A stretch of DNA of 64,000 nucleotides from NCBI GenBank assembly GCA_022559845.1, contig CM040118.1:449498053-449562052 (forward strand), given 5' to 3'. The notes under the pieces were generated by a model, which was not told the origin of the DNA, ran no database searches, and worked only from the letters and a program-made list of their open reading frames with translations. A program made the position numbers and the translations under genes. Each line of letters starts with the position of its first letter. The stretch's first letter is position 1. This document shows, piece after piece, positions 11,458 through 21,661 of the stretch. Source of the DNA: Amorphophallus konjac. Its lineage: Eukaryota > Streptophyta > Magnoliopsida > Alismatales > Araceae.

Positions 11458-11470
11458 CGTTCGACGAACG
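11458..11470. other. Hairpin near the LTR 3' end
   Basis: CGTTCGACGAACG is an inverted repeat ending 15 bp before the LTR terminus. It is preserved in the 3' LTR. The second Tat element has an analogous tccgtttcgtcgga element at the same place (about 62909-62922). Confidence 0.5.
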
Positions 11471-11489
11471 AAAAGTGCGTCCACAAGTC

Positions 11490-11507
11490 TGGCACGCCCG
11501 GTGGGAC
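11490..11507 (+). other. Primer-binding site of the Tat element
   Basis: TGGCACGCCCGGTGGGAC starts 4 bp after the LTR end. Its complement ends in GCCA and reads as a proper tRNA T-stem and acceptor 3' strand. I could not decide which tRNA it is. The second Tat element at the right end of the window has an almost identical PBS (62863-62880), with one transition. Confidence 0.85.
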
Positions 11508-11570
11508 GGATCCACCCTTCATCTCTTTGCCGGAATTAGGGGCCCTGCGGCCCCCTTCTTGTAACACTAA

Positions 11571-12563
11571 TTGCGCTACTTTCTCAAATGCAGAAGAATC
11601 GCATCATGGTGCCGACGATGGCTGTCACTTGCGGCCCTCAGGTCGTTGAGAATCATGTTCGAGACGGCTACTTGGCGGTCCCCCCTCAACTTCGGGAGTT
11701 TCCCTCCCACCGTGGGCTTCCCCAACTTCTTGGGGGTGGCCTTTGTCAACATCCTCGACGTGAAAGCACCTGACGAGCCCCAGACCAACGCTCCCGCTCC
11801 GGGGGCCACTGAAGCTGTTATTGGCCGAGCTGTGGCCAAGAACGACAACGGCGTCCCGACAACGACGCTGAGCTGCAATGTGCACCATGTGCACCAGACT
11901 GCTGGCCCGTCCCACCAAGGATCGGCGTCTCACCGGAGAAGGCTCCGGAGAAACAATACCGGCGCCGTCTTGGGGCGCCGCATGTCTAACTCCGGGAAAT
12001 CTATGGCCGTCGGGACCCTCCGAGTCCACCTGGACGGGCAAAGGTCCCAGGTGGCACCGGACCGCGTCGTCCCGACTGTCCCAGTCCGAAACTCTTTCCA
12101 GGGGCTGGAGAAGCTGAAAGAGAAGGCGACACTCCCAGTCCCGGCCGCAGCACCGAAGAATGCTCCGGCTCACAGGCCGGCCAAACTGAAACAAGTTTGG
12201 GTCCCCAAGGAGGCCCAGCCCACTGCACCCGCCCAGGCGGGACCTAGCACTTTCCGCCCGAGGAGGGCCCGAAGAAATGAAAGGGTCGAACTGACGACCC
12301 CAACCCGCCAACCAGCACCTGTCATGCCGATGCTGTCCGAGAATGCCCATCGCCGTCGCCGTGGGCGCCGACACAATGCTGCCCGCCCGGCACTCAGGGA
12401 CTACTCTCCTCCTGCCGCTGTCATCGACACGCAACCACAGGCTGCTCTCCCCGACCAGGAGTGGGAAGGGATCGAGCAGGCCATGAGAAACTACCTCCGG
12501 GGCCCAGGTAGCACTCCCTTGGGTCGCCAGAGACTGCTGGGGGCAGTGGCCTCTGCTTTCTAG
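11571..12563 (+). CDS. Leader ORF upstream of gag, Arg/Pro-rich, unknown
   Basis: A frame of 330 codons lies between the PBS and gag. The product is highly basic and low in complexity, rich in Arg, Pro and Ala, with no domain I can name. Ogre/Tat elements often carry an extra ORF before gag, and position makes that the best guess. Frames change around it: a shorter alternative from 11588 looks equally protein-like at its N-terminus, and the gag-like segment SVFDRL near 12662 is in another frame. It may be a frameshifted part of one leader-gag ORF. The first ATG is not certain to be used. Confidence 0.45.
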   Translation: MRYFLKCRRIASWCRRWLSLAALRSLRIMFETATWRSPLNFGSFPPTVGFPNFLGVAFVNILDVKAPDEPQTNAPAPGATEAVIGRAVAKNDNGVPTTTLSCNVHHVHQTAGPSHQGSASHRRRLRRNNTGAVLGRRMSNSGKSMAVGTLRVHLDGQRSQVAPDRVVPTVPVRNSFQGLEKLKEKATLPVPAAAPKNAPAHRPAKLKQVWVPKEAQPTAPAQAGPSTFRPRRARRNERVELTTPTRQPAPVMPMLSENAHRRRRGRRHNAARPALRDYSPPAAVIDTQPQAALPDQEWEGIEQAMRNYLRGPGSTPLGRQRLLGAVASAF

Positions 12564-12745
12564 AAGAAGGAGCCCGACCCGCACCCAGTGCAGAGTCGAG
12601 GAATCGCTCGGAGGAGCCGCGCCAGTCCCCTGTCCGGGAGGAAGCGCCGCCCCGACGATCGGTCTTCGACAGGTTGGTGTTCCCGGGGAGATCATCCAGG
12701 AGGGCGACGAAGAGAAACAGGAGCTGGAGAACCTTCACCTGCAAT

Positions 12746-15700
12746 ATGGCAGGAGTTCGCGGTCGGTATGGGGCCTTACCTACCGACCCTGAAGAAATAG
12801 CCAGACTCGCCGCCAGGCCGGGGCCTCTCACTAGAAGGGGAAGAGCGGCAGGCAGCGCGGCACAGACAGGCGCCGAAGGGACCTTCCCTGAAGAACCCCT
12901 TGCGGCCCTCACGGCCAATGTGGTCACCACCGGCGACACGAGCGGCGGACCCTCTACATCATCCGAGGACGCCCCGGTCGAAGAAACAGGGGGCATGCCC
13001 AGTCTCCCCACAGCTGACCCGGCAATGCTGTTCATGATACAACGGTTCCAGCAAGAAATTGAGTCACTAAAAAAGCAACTGAATGAGCGGAACACACAGC
13101 CCCCGATGTCCTGGCAGACCGAAGTTCTACCCGAAGCACCTAGGGACAGGGGGCAATCTTCAGAAGCAGCTCTTCCAGCAACCCTCAACCCTCTCGGGGG
13201 TGCGCCCCCGTAGCAGGCACATTACACGGCACCGGCCCCGCCACAGGCTTTACTTTCCCAAGGGTCCCCCATGCCCCCCCAGGCGACCGTGTTGGCCACC
13301 CCGAGTGCGCAGCCCGCTCATTTCTATCCGAGCCCGGTCGACCCAGCAGTAGTCAGCCGATTGATGCTTGAACAAATGATAGACATGAAATTGGCAGAGA
13401 GAGGCGACGGGGATCAGACACCGTTTGACGTCTACCGGGTGCCCTACCCGGCCCACTATGCCGCAAGGAAGCTGCCGGTTGGCGTCACCAAGCCACCGAA
13501 GTTCGAAAAGTTCAATGGGCAAGGGTCTCCCAGGGAGCACATTGCTTATTATGTGAACGTCATGGGGGATCTGGCTGCTGATGAGGCCTACCTCCTGAAA
13601 TTTTTCGGCTCGACACTCACCGGGCTTGCCTTCGAGTGGTACTCCAGCTTGCCACCCGGGTCTGTTGCTGACTGGCCCGACATGCAGAAGAAGTTCAAAG
13701 AAAGATTCTATGTTGCAGAACGGGAAGTCACTGTGGCAGAACTTTACGCCACAAGGCAGAAGAATGATGAGTCGGCCCTCGACTACATCAAAAGATGGAG
13801 GAACCTCAGCATGAGGTGCAGGCGTCCCCCGCACCAGGAGGATGCGGTGCAGATCTGCAAGCAGAATCTGAAGAAAGAAATCCTGGAAAGGATGATTGGC
13901 ACCGAAGTCAAGACATTCGACCGCCTAAACAATGTGGTAGCAGAGATTGAGGCATTTCTGACCCGATATTCCTCCACTCCGGCCATGTCAAGCCAGAGAG
14001 CCAGGCAGGCCGAGAAGAAGTCAGCTCCCCCTGAGGTGCACACACTAGATTTCCAGGCCTTTGAGAAACAGAAGGAGAAAGCCAAGGAGGCTGCCAACCT
14101 TCCCCCGCCCAGAACCACAGAACGGCGGGAGGGCCCCTCACTGAGGGAGAAGATGAGAAACAAGCTATATTCCTTCTCCCGAGACAAGTCAAAGCTCCTG
14201 TTTGAGTGGGCAACCAGTTACAATAAAATCACACTGCCAGAGCCGAAGAGGCCCGGAGACCTGAAGAAGAAAGACGACCCGCGCTTCTGCCTGTACCACC
14301 GGATGCTCGGGCATACCATTGAGGACTGCTATGTCTTCAAGGACGTTATTGAGTCCTTAATCAGGAACGGGGAGCTGGACATGGGGGAGCATAAGGTAGA
14401 CCCCCCGCAACTGCATGAGTTGTCCAGCATAACCTCCACCGTCAATATGGTCTCGTTGTACCAGGAGTTGCCTGAGGAGTGGGCGGAGGCCAGCACCCGC
14501 GCCACTTATAAAACTTTTATCATGGCCCCGGCTCAAGACCAAGGGGGTTGGCAGACTGTATCCAGGAAGAATAGAAGAGCGCGTGTCCCTCGGCCCACCC
14601 CAGGAGTTCATCTGAGGGGTGCGACACCCCTGCCTGCACCACCCCCGGTGAGCCCAGTCTGGCACGACACGGCCCCTCGACTGGTCATGAGGCGGCCCAC
14701 TCACAACAAAAAGAGCTGCGTCCCGATGCGGATGCATAAGAAGACCAGTCCGGCGGTCGAAAGGCTCCAGGCTATTATTGATGGGCTCGATGATTATGAA
14801 CAGCTCAAAATCCAGCCCGTGGAGCTGAAAGAGTATGTCCCCTGGGAGGAGTTCGAATCACTCAAACTGGCTTCAGGAACAGAAGCTGAAGCAGAGAAAG
14901 AACCTCCCCTATGGGGTGAGCTTCCCCAAGAGCAGCCGCTGGCTGCAGCAGGAAAGAAGAAGAGGAAACCCAGGAGCAAGAAGAAAAAGGAGGTCGTCAT
15001 CGCCTGCAACACCCTCTCGGCGCTATTCGACACTGCCCTCTCCCTGGAAGAAAAAGAAGAAGAGCCACCCCATGAGCCGACGGAGGTGAACCAAGCTGAA
15101 GTGTCCACTTCCCAACACGCCACCAGGTCGGGAAGGAAGTGGGGGCGCCCTCCTCAGGATAACCTCAACATCATACTCAGGGGAGAACAACCATACCAGG
15201 TCCCCGACCCCGAGGTCCGAGGCACCGAGATCCCTCCTCCGTCGGGTCTCTATCCCGGAGGGGCCGGGAGCCGAGGCACCCCTTCATTCGCCGAATTCCT
15301 GATAGCCCGAGCAGGGGGGCAGGCGCGCTCCCAGGGGTCTCCTTCGACCGGAGAAGCAAACAGTTCCCAAGCTCTACCGGCGACAACTCCTCCTCAGCCA
15401 GAAAAAGAATTCAACGGCATCCCAAACCTCGCCGAATTCACGCAAGAAACGGAGGAAGCCCAGCAGGCCCCACGGGCTCAACAGGCTGCAACAGAACCCA
15501 CAAAGCAGGCATCCCCTGATCTGACACCCCAGCCTCAAGGTGGGGGCAGGCGCGGCAAGGCCGAAGAGATGAAATTACTCAAGGTGCGGGCTGCCGACCG
15601 AATAGTCAGACACCTCAAGAAGATCCCGACCCGATTTACTGTATGGGAGATGCTGTCTTTGGACGAAGAAACACGGCAAGCCATCATTGCCGCACTCCAG

Positions 15701-16228
15701 ACGCCAGCACACCTTGAAGCTTGCCTGGCAGAAATCTCACCTGAAGTGGCCGTGGCTTTCACAGAAGATGACATGCTCCTGCCCACCTGCAGTCATAACA
15801 GACCCCTCTACATGAAAGGGCAGTTGAACGGCCAGCCTATCAACAGGGTCCTGATCGACCCAGGGGCAGCAGTGAATATACTCCCTTACCGGGTGTACCA
15901 AAAGCACTACTTTGACGTACACCTGGTTGAGGTCAAAAATGTCAAGATTGCTGGATTTAATCAGAAATGCGAGGTGCCCATGGGGGTTGCAGAATTCAAC
16001 TTGACTTTTGATGATTTCACCACCAAGGTCAGTTCCACGTCATCAACTCCAACACTTCCTACAAGGCGTTGCTTGGACGGCCCTGGTTACACCAGAATAG
16101 AGTGGTGCCTTCCACCCTGCACCAATGCATTAAATACCCTTGCGAGGGGAAGGAAGTCAGAATCTTCGCCGACCTCCACCCGTTCGAAGTGTTCGAGTGT
16201 CATTTGTCAGACGCCAATCTGTACTTAG
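12746..16228 (+). CDS. gag-pr: gag and aspartic protease region (Tat), interrupted
   Basis: One frame runs from ATG 12746 (MAGVRGRYG) to 16228, broken by an amber stop at 13211-13213. A coiled-coil-like segment lies near 13040-13090. The retrotransposon gag domain follows at about 13490-13720 (FEKFNGQGSPREHI ... FEWYSSLPPGSV ... KKFKERFY). A zinc-knuckle-like motif CLYHRMLGHTIEDCYVFKD is at about 14288-14345. The protease region is at about 15790-16030, with VLIDPGAAVNILP where DTG/DSG is usual. Near 16030 the reading frame shifts, and the C-terminus after that is out of frame. The product would form the capsid and mature gag-pol. Confidence 0.85.
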
Positions 16229-16797
16229 AAAAGGCGAAGCAAGCTCCCCAGGCTGCCCAAGGCAATGGAAAGAAGAAGGTCGAGGAGGGCGGTTGGTTTC
16301 CTCCGCCGCCCCCAGGTTATGTGGCTCCCCCACATGTACCATTCATTGCACAAGAAGGGGGGACATTCAAGGCAGCTCCTCTCGCCATCTATTCTACACC
16401 GGGGACGCCTTGCCTAGAAGACCTGCTGGAGGATGTCAGAGTCCCGCCAGGGATCGTCGAGCCTATTACAGGAGTTGAATGTCAAGCAGCCGAGCAGCTA
16501 AGAACTTTTGAAGTGCCTAACCCGGAGGGGCCACCCATTATTTTTTATGTTGCCGGGGAAAAGCCGGTCAGGGAAGACGACGATTGCCGGTTCCCTGACG
16601 AGTTGCATGACCCGCACGTCCCCATTGCGGGACTTCCCCACATGACTGACCGGGCAGCCAGGGTGGTCAGAAAGCAAAAGATCCCCCCTATCAACCCTCC
16701 AGCCGGAACGAAATGTTTGAAAGAATGTGGAACCCACCAAACCTGGATCGGCGGTTGCTGCAAATCACCAAGCACCCCGGTCTGGACTTTTCACTAG
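16069..16797 (+). CDS. Protease C-terminal part and linker, frameshifted
   Basis: This frame continues the protease domain after the frameshift near 16030. It begins with LGRPWLHQ, the conserved retropepsin C-terminal segment (ALLGRPWL). It then reads through a Pro-rich linker (PPPPGYVAPPHVP) and an acidic segment to a stop at 16797. The true frame leaves this one near 16720 for the 16713-17942 frame, so the fragment is not an independent gene. Confidence 0.65.
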   Translation: MLGRPWLHQNRVVPSTLHQCIKYPCEGKEVRIFADLHPFEVFECHLSDANLYLEKAKQAPQAAQGNGKKKVEEGGWFPPPPPGYVAPPHVPFIAQEGGTFKAAPLAIYSTPGTPCLEDLLEDVRVPPGIVEPITGVECQAAEQLRTFEVPNPEGPPIIFYVAGEKPVREDDDCRFPDELHDPHVPIAGLPHMTDRAARVVRKQKIPPINPPAGTKCLKECGTHQTWIGGCCKSPSTPVWTFH

Positions 16798-17942
16798 AAG
16801 ATTATTACGAAACTGATGTGATATCAGTTTCGGCCTTGTCCGGCGACGACCCCGCGGAAGCTGCAGATTTGCGGGAAGCCCACCAAGATGTATATTTCAG
16901 GCCCCCGATTGAGGAGGCGCAAGATGAAAGAGTGTTCCTTTGGAACCCTCTCCGCCGCCGCTGCATGGGGAAGACCTCCTCTTTCTCCGAGGGACTAACC
17001 TCGAAGGGGCACACCACTGAGACGCCCTCACTCCAGCCTACTGGCGAAGCAAGAAGCAGTAGCATGGGCCATGCTCCAGATTCTCCTCGGTACGACCCCG
17101 TCATGTACGCCTTGTACCATAGGCAGCAACGGGAGATCGGGATGTTAAAAGCACGGTTGGCTGAGTTGACCTCGCTAGTGGCCGACCTGATCCAAGGTTC
17201 TCTCCGCCCGTGGGGTGGCCATATGTCTCGGCCCCGAGACGCCAGCCCCGACGCCTCCGTCCGGTCAAGAAGGGAAACAAGAGATACGGCAAGCCCATTA
17301 ACCGGGCGGCCAGCCAGGCGAGGCCTGACACTCCAAGAGAAGCTACAGAAGCCCTATTCCTTCCCAAGGGAGAAGACTCGGGGTATCTTTGACTGGGCCT
17401 GCCATTACGGCAAGGTCTCCCTCCTAGGGTCCAAGAGGCCGCAGGACACCCGAAGAAGTGGGGACCCACTGTTTTGTCCCTACCACCAGATACTGGGCCA
17501 CGCCATCGAAGACTGCTATGTCTTCAAAGACATTGCTCAAGACCTCATTGAAAGGGACGAGCTCAGAATGGGAGACTATGTGGTAGCCCCGCCACGCCCC
17601 CACGTGGCGGACAGCCCCAGAAGAGGAGCCTATACAGTGTCCATCCAGTACCAGGCGCCTGAAGATGCGGCTGCCCCGGCCCCCGCCGGAGTTGTCTATG
17701 ATGAGTACACAGAAGACCCCGAGGTGGCCCTATGCCTTTCTGCACCAGCGGACCCCGCGGACCCGGCGGCTATAGTCCAGGAGGAGTGCGCGGTGAATGC
17801 AGCCTCCACGCCCAGTCACGAGGAACAAGAAGAGGGGGATGGCGTCCTCGAGCCCGAGGACAATGAAGACAAGACTTCGTCGATTTGTCGCCAGCCCCGC
17901 CGGAGATTGAAAATGGCGGCCAAGCCACCGTCGACGAATTGA
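16713..17942 (+). CDS. Inter-PR/RT segment carrying a second gag-type zinc module
   Basis: A 409-codon frame in a third register. Residues roughly 205-290 repeat the organisation of the gag zinc region: LQEKLQKPYSFPREK, then GIFDWACHYGKVSL, then FCPYHQILGHAIEDCYVFKD and DLIERDELRMG. The equivalents in gag are REKMRNKLYSFSRDK, LLFEWATSYNKITL, FCLYHRMLGHTIEDCYVFKD and SLIRNGELDMG. The segment therefore looks like an internal duplication of the gag C-terminal module placed between protease and RT. An acidic tail (EEQEEGDGVLEPEDNEDK) follows. The frame shifts near 17880 into the RT frame. Confidence 0.7.
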   Translation: MFERMWNPPNLDRRLLQITKHPGLDFSLEDYYETDVISVSALSGDDPAEAADLREAHQDVYFRPPIEEAQDERVFLWNPLRRRCMGKTSSFSEGLTSKGHTTETPSLQPTGEARSSSMGHAPDSPRYDPVMYALYHRQQREIGMLKARLAELTSLVADLIQGSLRPWGGHMSRPRDASPDASVRSRRETRDTASPLTGRPARRGLTLQEKLQKPYSFPREKTRGIFDWACHYGKVSLLGSKRPQDTRRSGDPLFCPYHQILGHAIEDCYVFKDIAQDLIERDELRMGDYVVAPPRPHVADSPRRGAYTVSIQYQAPEDAAAPAPAGVVYDEYTEDPEVALCLSAPADPADPAAIVQEECAVNAASTPSHEEQEEGDGVLEPEDNEDKTSSICRQPRRRLKMAAKPPSTN

Positions 17943-18076
17943 TTGAGATCAACCTCGGCACAGAAGGTGACCCCATGCCGACCTTTCTGAGTGCTCTTAT
18001 GCCCCCACAGGAGAGAGAACAATACACAAAGCTGCTGCAAGAATTCTGGGATTGCTTTGCCTAGAACTACAAAGAA

Positions 18077-20137
18077 ATGCCCGGGCTCAACCCCGAAGTG
18101 ACTCAGCACATTTTGGCCATTAATCCCAAGGTGGAACCAGTGAAGCAGTCTCCCCGGCGTATGAGGCCGGAATTGATCAGCCAGATCTGCAAGGAGGTCG
18201 ACAAGCTCATAAACGTCGGCTTCGTGGCGGAAAACCAGTACACTACTTGGTTGGCCAACATCGTACCGGTGAAGAAGAAGAGTGGACAGATCAGGATTTG
18301 CGTGGATTTCCGCGACCTGAACAAAGCCTGCCCAAAAGATGACTTCCCGGTACCTATCACCGAAGTAATGATTGATGCAACCACTGGCCACGAGGTCCTG
18401 TCTTTTATGGACGGATCGTCCGACTATAACCAAATTTGGATAGCCGACCACGACCGGATTCACACAGCTTTCAAATCGCCCAAGGGGATATTCCACTACA
18501 AGAGGATGCCCTTCGGCCTCAAGAATGCCGGTGCTACATATCAGCAGGCGATGACCAAGATCTTCGACGAGCTGCTGTATAGCAAGGTCGAATGCTACAT
18601 TGATGATCTAGTCGTCAAGACGAAGAAAAGAGATGAGAGGGTCGTCTTCCAGAGGCTCCGGCAGTACGGGCTAAAAATGAACCCCATGAAGTGCGCATTC
18701 GGCGTGTCCAGCGGGAAGTTCCTCGGCTTTATTGTCCGGCACAGAGGGATCGAGATTGACCCCTTCAAAATAAAAGCCATCCAGGAGTTGCCCCCTCCAA
18801 AGAGTCTGGGAGAGCTGAGGTCCCTACAGGGCCGTTTAGCTTACATCCGCAGATTCATTTCCAACCTGTCGGGGCGTTGCCAACCTTTTCACAGACTGAT
18901 GATGAAGAATGCACCCTTCAGCTGGGGTCACGAATGCCAGCACGCGTTCGACCAGCTAAAGGAGTACCTGAAGACCCCGCCAGTCCTGGGGGCACCTGTC
19001 AAAGGTAGACCGCTTATTCTCTATATAGCGGCCACCGAATATTCACTGGGGGCAATGCTCGCCCAGAACAATGATGAGGAAAAGGAGCAGGCTCTCTACT
19101 ATCTCAGTCGGAGATTGGTGGGGGCAGAGGCCAAGTATACCCCGATCGAGAAAGTCTGCCTTGCCTTGGTCTTCGCAGTCAAGAAGTTGAGGCACTACAT
19201 GCTGTCCCATGAAGTAAGTCTAATATCCAGAGCTGACCCCATCAAGCACATCCTCTCCCAGCCAGTCCCGAAGGGTCGCCTTGGCAAATGGGCCGTGCTG
19301 CTCATGGAGTTTGACATCACCTACGTGCCGCAGAGGGCCGTTAAGAGACAAGCCGTCGCGGATTTCTTCGCAGCACACCCTGTGCCCGAAGACTCCCCGT
19401 TGGCCACCGAGCTACCCGAAGATGAAGCACTTGAGGTGGACCAAGTCCAACAAGCCATCTGGCAATTGTATTTCGACGGGGCCTCGAGAACAGAAGTGAC
19501 CTCGTCCGGATGCACCAAGGTACGGGCCGGAGCCGGCATCGTCCTCAAATCTCCAGACGGAGAAGTGATGCACACTTCCTGCTGCATTAGCAAGCCCTGC
19601 ACAAATAATGAAGCAGAGTATGAAGCTCTGATCATCGGCCTCCAGGTGGCCCTCCAAATGGAGATCAAAATGCTCCAAGTATTCGGCGACTCGCTGCTGG
19701 TCGTCAAGCAGGTCCAGGGGCAGTTCGACGTCCGGAAACCTGAGTTGCTCCCTTATCACACTAAGGCAAAGGGGCTCATGGAGCGGTTCTACCTCCTCGA
19801 GATAGGCCATGTCGCCAGAGGGGAGAATGCACAAGCCGACGCCCTGGCAAAATTGGCAAGCTCACTAGCAGTGCCTCCAGATGGATCTCTCAATATCCAA
19901 GTAATAAATCAGCGCCAAATGCCCAGTATAATAGAAGAAGAACCAGAAGAAGAAGAGCTAGAAGTCACTACAGCAGAAGCCGTCGGCCTACCTGACTGGA
20001 GAGATCCCCTGATGCAGTGGTTCAAATACCAGCAACTGCCCAAGCAGAGAGAAGAGAAGATCAAGCTAATCAGAATTAAGGACTCTTATGAGCTCCGAAA
20101 CGGAATATTATTCCGAGTGGTGGCCGACGCCAAGTAG
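18077..20137 (+). CDS. pol: Reverse transcriptase with two RNase H domains (Tat)
   Basis: A 686-codon frame. RT occupies about residues 1-270, with the catalytic YIDDLVV at about 174 and FMDGSSDYNQ in the palm. The first RNase H, with LYIAATEYSLGAMLAQ and EKVCLALVFAVKKLRHY, is at about 310-430. The second, archaeal-like RNase H, with LYFDGASR, NNEAEYEAL, GDSLLVVKQ and DALAKLAS, is at about 463-595. The dual RNase H places the element in the Tat lineage. An in-frame tag at 18062-18064, where the family normally has Trp, cuts the RT N-terminus. The terminal tag at 20135-20137 cuts it off from integrase. Confidence 0.92.
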   Translation: MPGLNPEVTQHILAINPKVEPVKQSPRRMRPELISQICKEVDKLINVGFVAENQYTTWLANIVPVKKKSGQIRICVDFRDLNKACPKDDFPVPITEVMIDATTGHEVLSFMDGSSDYNQIWIADHDRIHTAFKSPKGIFHYKRMPFGLKNAGATYQQAMTKIFDELLYSKVECYIDDLVVKTKKRDERVVFQRLRQYGLKMNPMKCAFGVSSGKFLGFIVRHRGIEIDPFKIKAIQELPPPKSLGELRSLQGRLAYIRRFISNLSGRCQPFHRLMMKNAPFSWGHECQHAFDQLKEYLKTPPVLGAPVKGRPLILYIAATEYSLGAMLAQNNDEEKEQALYYLSRRLVGAEAKYTPIEKVCLALVFAVKKLRHYMLSHEVSLISRADPIKHILSQPVPKGRLGKWAVLLMEFDITYVPQRAVKRQAVADFFAAHPVPEDSPLATELPEDEALEVDQVQQAIWQLYFDGASRTEVTSSGCTKVRAGAGIVLKSPDGEVMHTSCCISKPCTNNEAEYEALIIGLQVALQMEIKMLQVFGDSLLVVKQVQGQFDVRKPELLPYHTKAKGLMERFYLLEIGHVARGENAQADALAKLASSLAVPPDGSLNIQVINQRQMPSIIEEEPEEEELEVTTAEAVGLPDWRDPLMQWFKYQQLPKQREEKIKLIRIKDSYELRNGILFRVVADAK

Positions 20138-20155
20138 AAATTACTTCTCCGATGC

Positions 20156-21276
20156 TTGTCCATTGAAGAAGCCTGGAGGGTCATGAAGGAGGTCCATGTC
20201 GGGACGGCTGGTGCACACCAGGCGGGACCGAAAATGAAGATCGAAATAAAGAAGCTCGGCTATTATTGGCCTGCAATGTTCGACGACTGCTGCAAATATG
20301 CTAAGTCGTGTCAGAAATGTCAGGAGCATGCCACCATACCCAGAAGGCCCCCCGTGCAATTGCACCCAACGGCGCCCAGTTGGCCGTTTGCCCAGTGGGG
20401 AACAGATGTCGTGGGTCCCTTACCTGCATCTTCCACAGGTTGCAAGTACATTTTGGCGGCAACCGACTACTTCTCCCGTTGGGCAGAGGCTGTCGCCTTA
20501 CGGGAGGTCACCGGAGAGATCGTGGTCAGGTTTGTTCGCCGCAACATTATATTCCGGTTTGGCATGCCCGACCGGATTGTATCAGACAACGGCAGCCACT
20601 TCCGCAACCAAAAGGTCTACCGGCTGGCAGAAAATACAAGATTGATTGGAGGACATCGACTCCCTATAATCCACAGGCTAATGGGCTGGCCGAAGCTTTT
20701 AATAAGACACTCTGCACCCTCCTGGCCAAGATTGTTAGCTCTAACAAAAGGGACTGGGAAGAGAGGATGTACGAGGCGCTATGGGCGTATCGAACCGTAT
20801 ACAAAACCCCAACAAGCTGCTCGCCCTTTTTTCTCGTATACGGCTCGGAGGCAATCGTCCCCGTTGAATTGGAGATACCTTCCCTCAGGGTCGCCATTCA
20901 GTATGGGCTCATCCTTGAAGGACAGACCAACGTCGAGCGAACACTCGAAGAACTTTCCAATCTGGAAGGGAAGCAGCTTCAGGCCCAACAGAACATTCAG
21001 ATCTACCAGGCCCGGATTGCGCGTGCCTTCGACAAGCTTGTCAAAGAACGCGAATTCAAGAAAGGTGACCTTGTCATGGTCAAGAGAAGAGATCTCATGG
21101 CTGCCAACCCCAAGGGCAAACTGAATGAGAACTGGCTCGGACCCTACGTAGTCCAAAAAGTCTACGAGGGCGGAGCCTATGTAATTGTCAACCACCGCGG
21201 GGAAGTTCAATTCCCGCCTATTAATGGAAGGCACTTGAGACTGTACCACGCTCCGGTACCCCCATTCAATCAATAA
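20156..21276 (+). CDS. int: Integrase (Tat), split by one frameshift
   Basis: The N-terminal HHCC zinc domain (HVGTAGAH ... CQKCQ) and the first two catalytic acidic residues (WGTDVVGPL, VSDNGSHF) are in the frame from 20156. The third (NGLAEAFNK, about 20690) and the C-terminal DNA-binding part (KGDLVMVKRRD, WLGPYVVQKVY, NGRHLRLYH) are in the frame ending at 21276. The shift lies at about 20615-20645. With the upstream stop, this copy could not make integrase. The domain inserts the cDNA into chromosomal DNA; the family normally gives a 5 bp TSD, as seen here. Confidence 0.88.
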
Positions 21277-21339
21277 TATTATTCTCCGCCCTATTTTGAG
21301 CGGATTTGCGTGATTGATGCCCGAACGACTTGATCCCTA

Positions 21340-21600
21340 TACATGTTTTCAAAAAGAGAAGAGAATAAAAAAAAGAAAAAAAAAGGGAAGTGGAAAGTAA
21401 AAAAAAAGAGAAAAAAGAAGAAGAAAAAAGGAGAGAGAAAAAAAAAGAAAAGAAAAGAAAAGAAAAGAAAAGAAAAGAAGAAAGAGAAGAAAAAAAAGAG
21501 AAGAAAAAAAAAGAAAAAAAGAGAAGAAAAAAAGAGAAGAAGAGGAAAAGAAAAGAAAAGAAAGAAGAAGAGAAAAGAGCAAGGGAAGAATAAGAGTCAA
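21340..21600 (+). repeat. Low-complexity purine (A/G) tract
   Basis: About 260 bp of almost pure A and G just after integrase. It gives long Lys/Glu frames on one strand and Phe/Ser frames on the other, none of them genes. It lies beyond the 3' end of the antisense gene. Confidence 0.9.
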
Positions 21601-21661
21601 GAAGAAGGGGGAACACCCCCCATTTCCAGTCATCACCCCGTATCAGCGAAGATACTAAAAA

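Larger units (their letters stand above)
7031..11485 (+). repeat. 5' LTR of the Tat element
   Basis: 4,455 bp, TG...CA, matching 41651-46121 (4,471 bp) along its length. Length differences come mainly from the internal repeat arrays. It contains a TATA box at 7841, four clusters of GGCACRCC-type repeats, a 1 kb array of about 23 bp units, an AT-rich TAA microsatellite zone at about 10590-10770, and a terminal hairpin. Confidence 0.95.

Noticed and set aside
11486..11510. tRNA gene at the PBS
   Set aside because: Only the 18 bases complementary to a tRNA 3' end are present; no tRNA body.
11625..12695. 356-codon minus-strand ORF opposite the leader ORF
   Set aside because: Shadow of a GC-rich sense region; no splice or domain support as in the real antisense gene further right.
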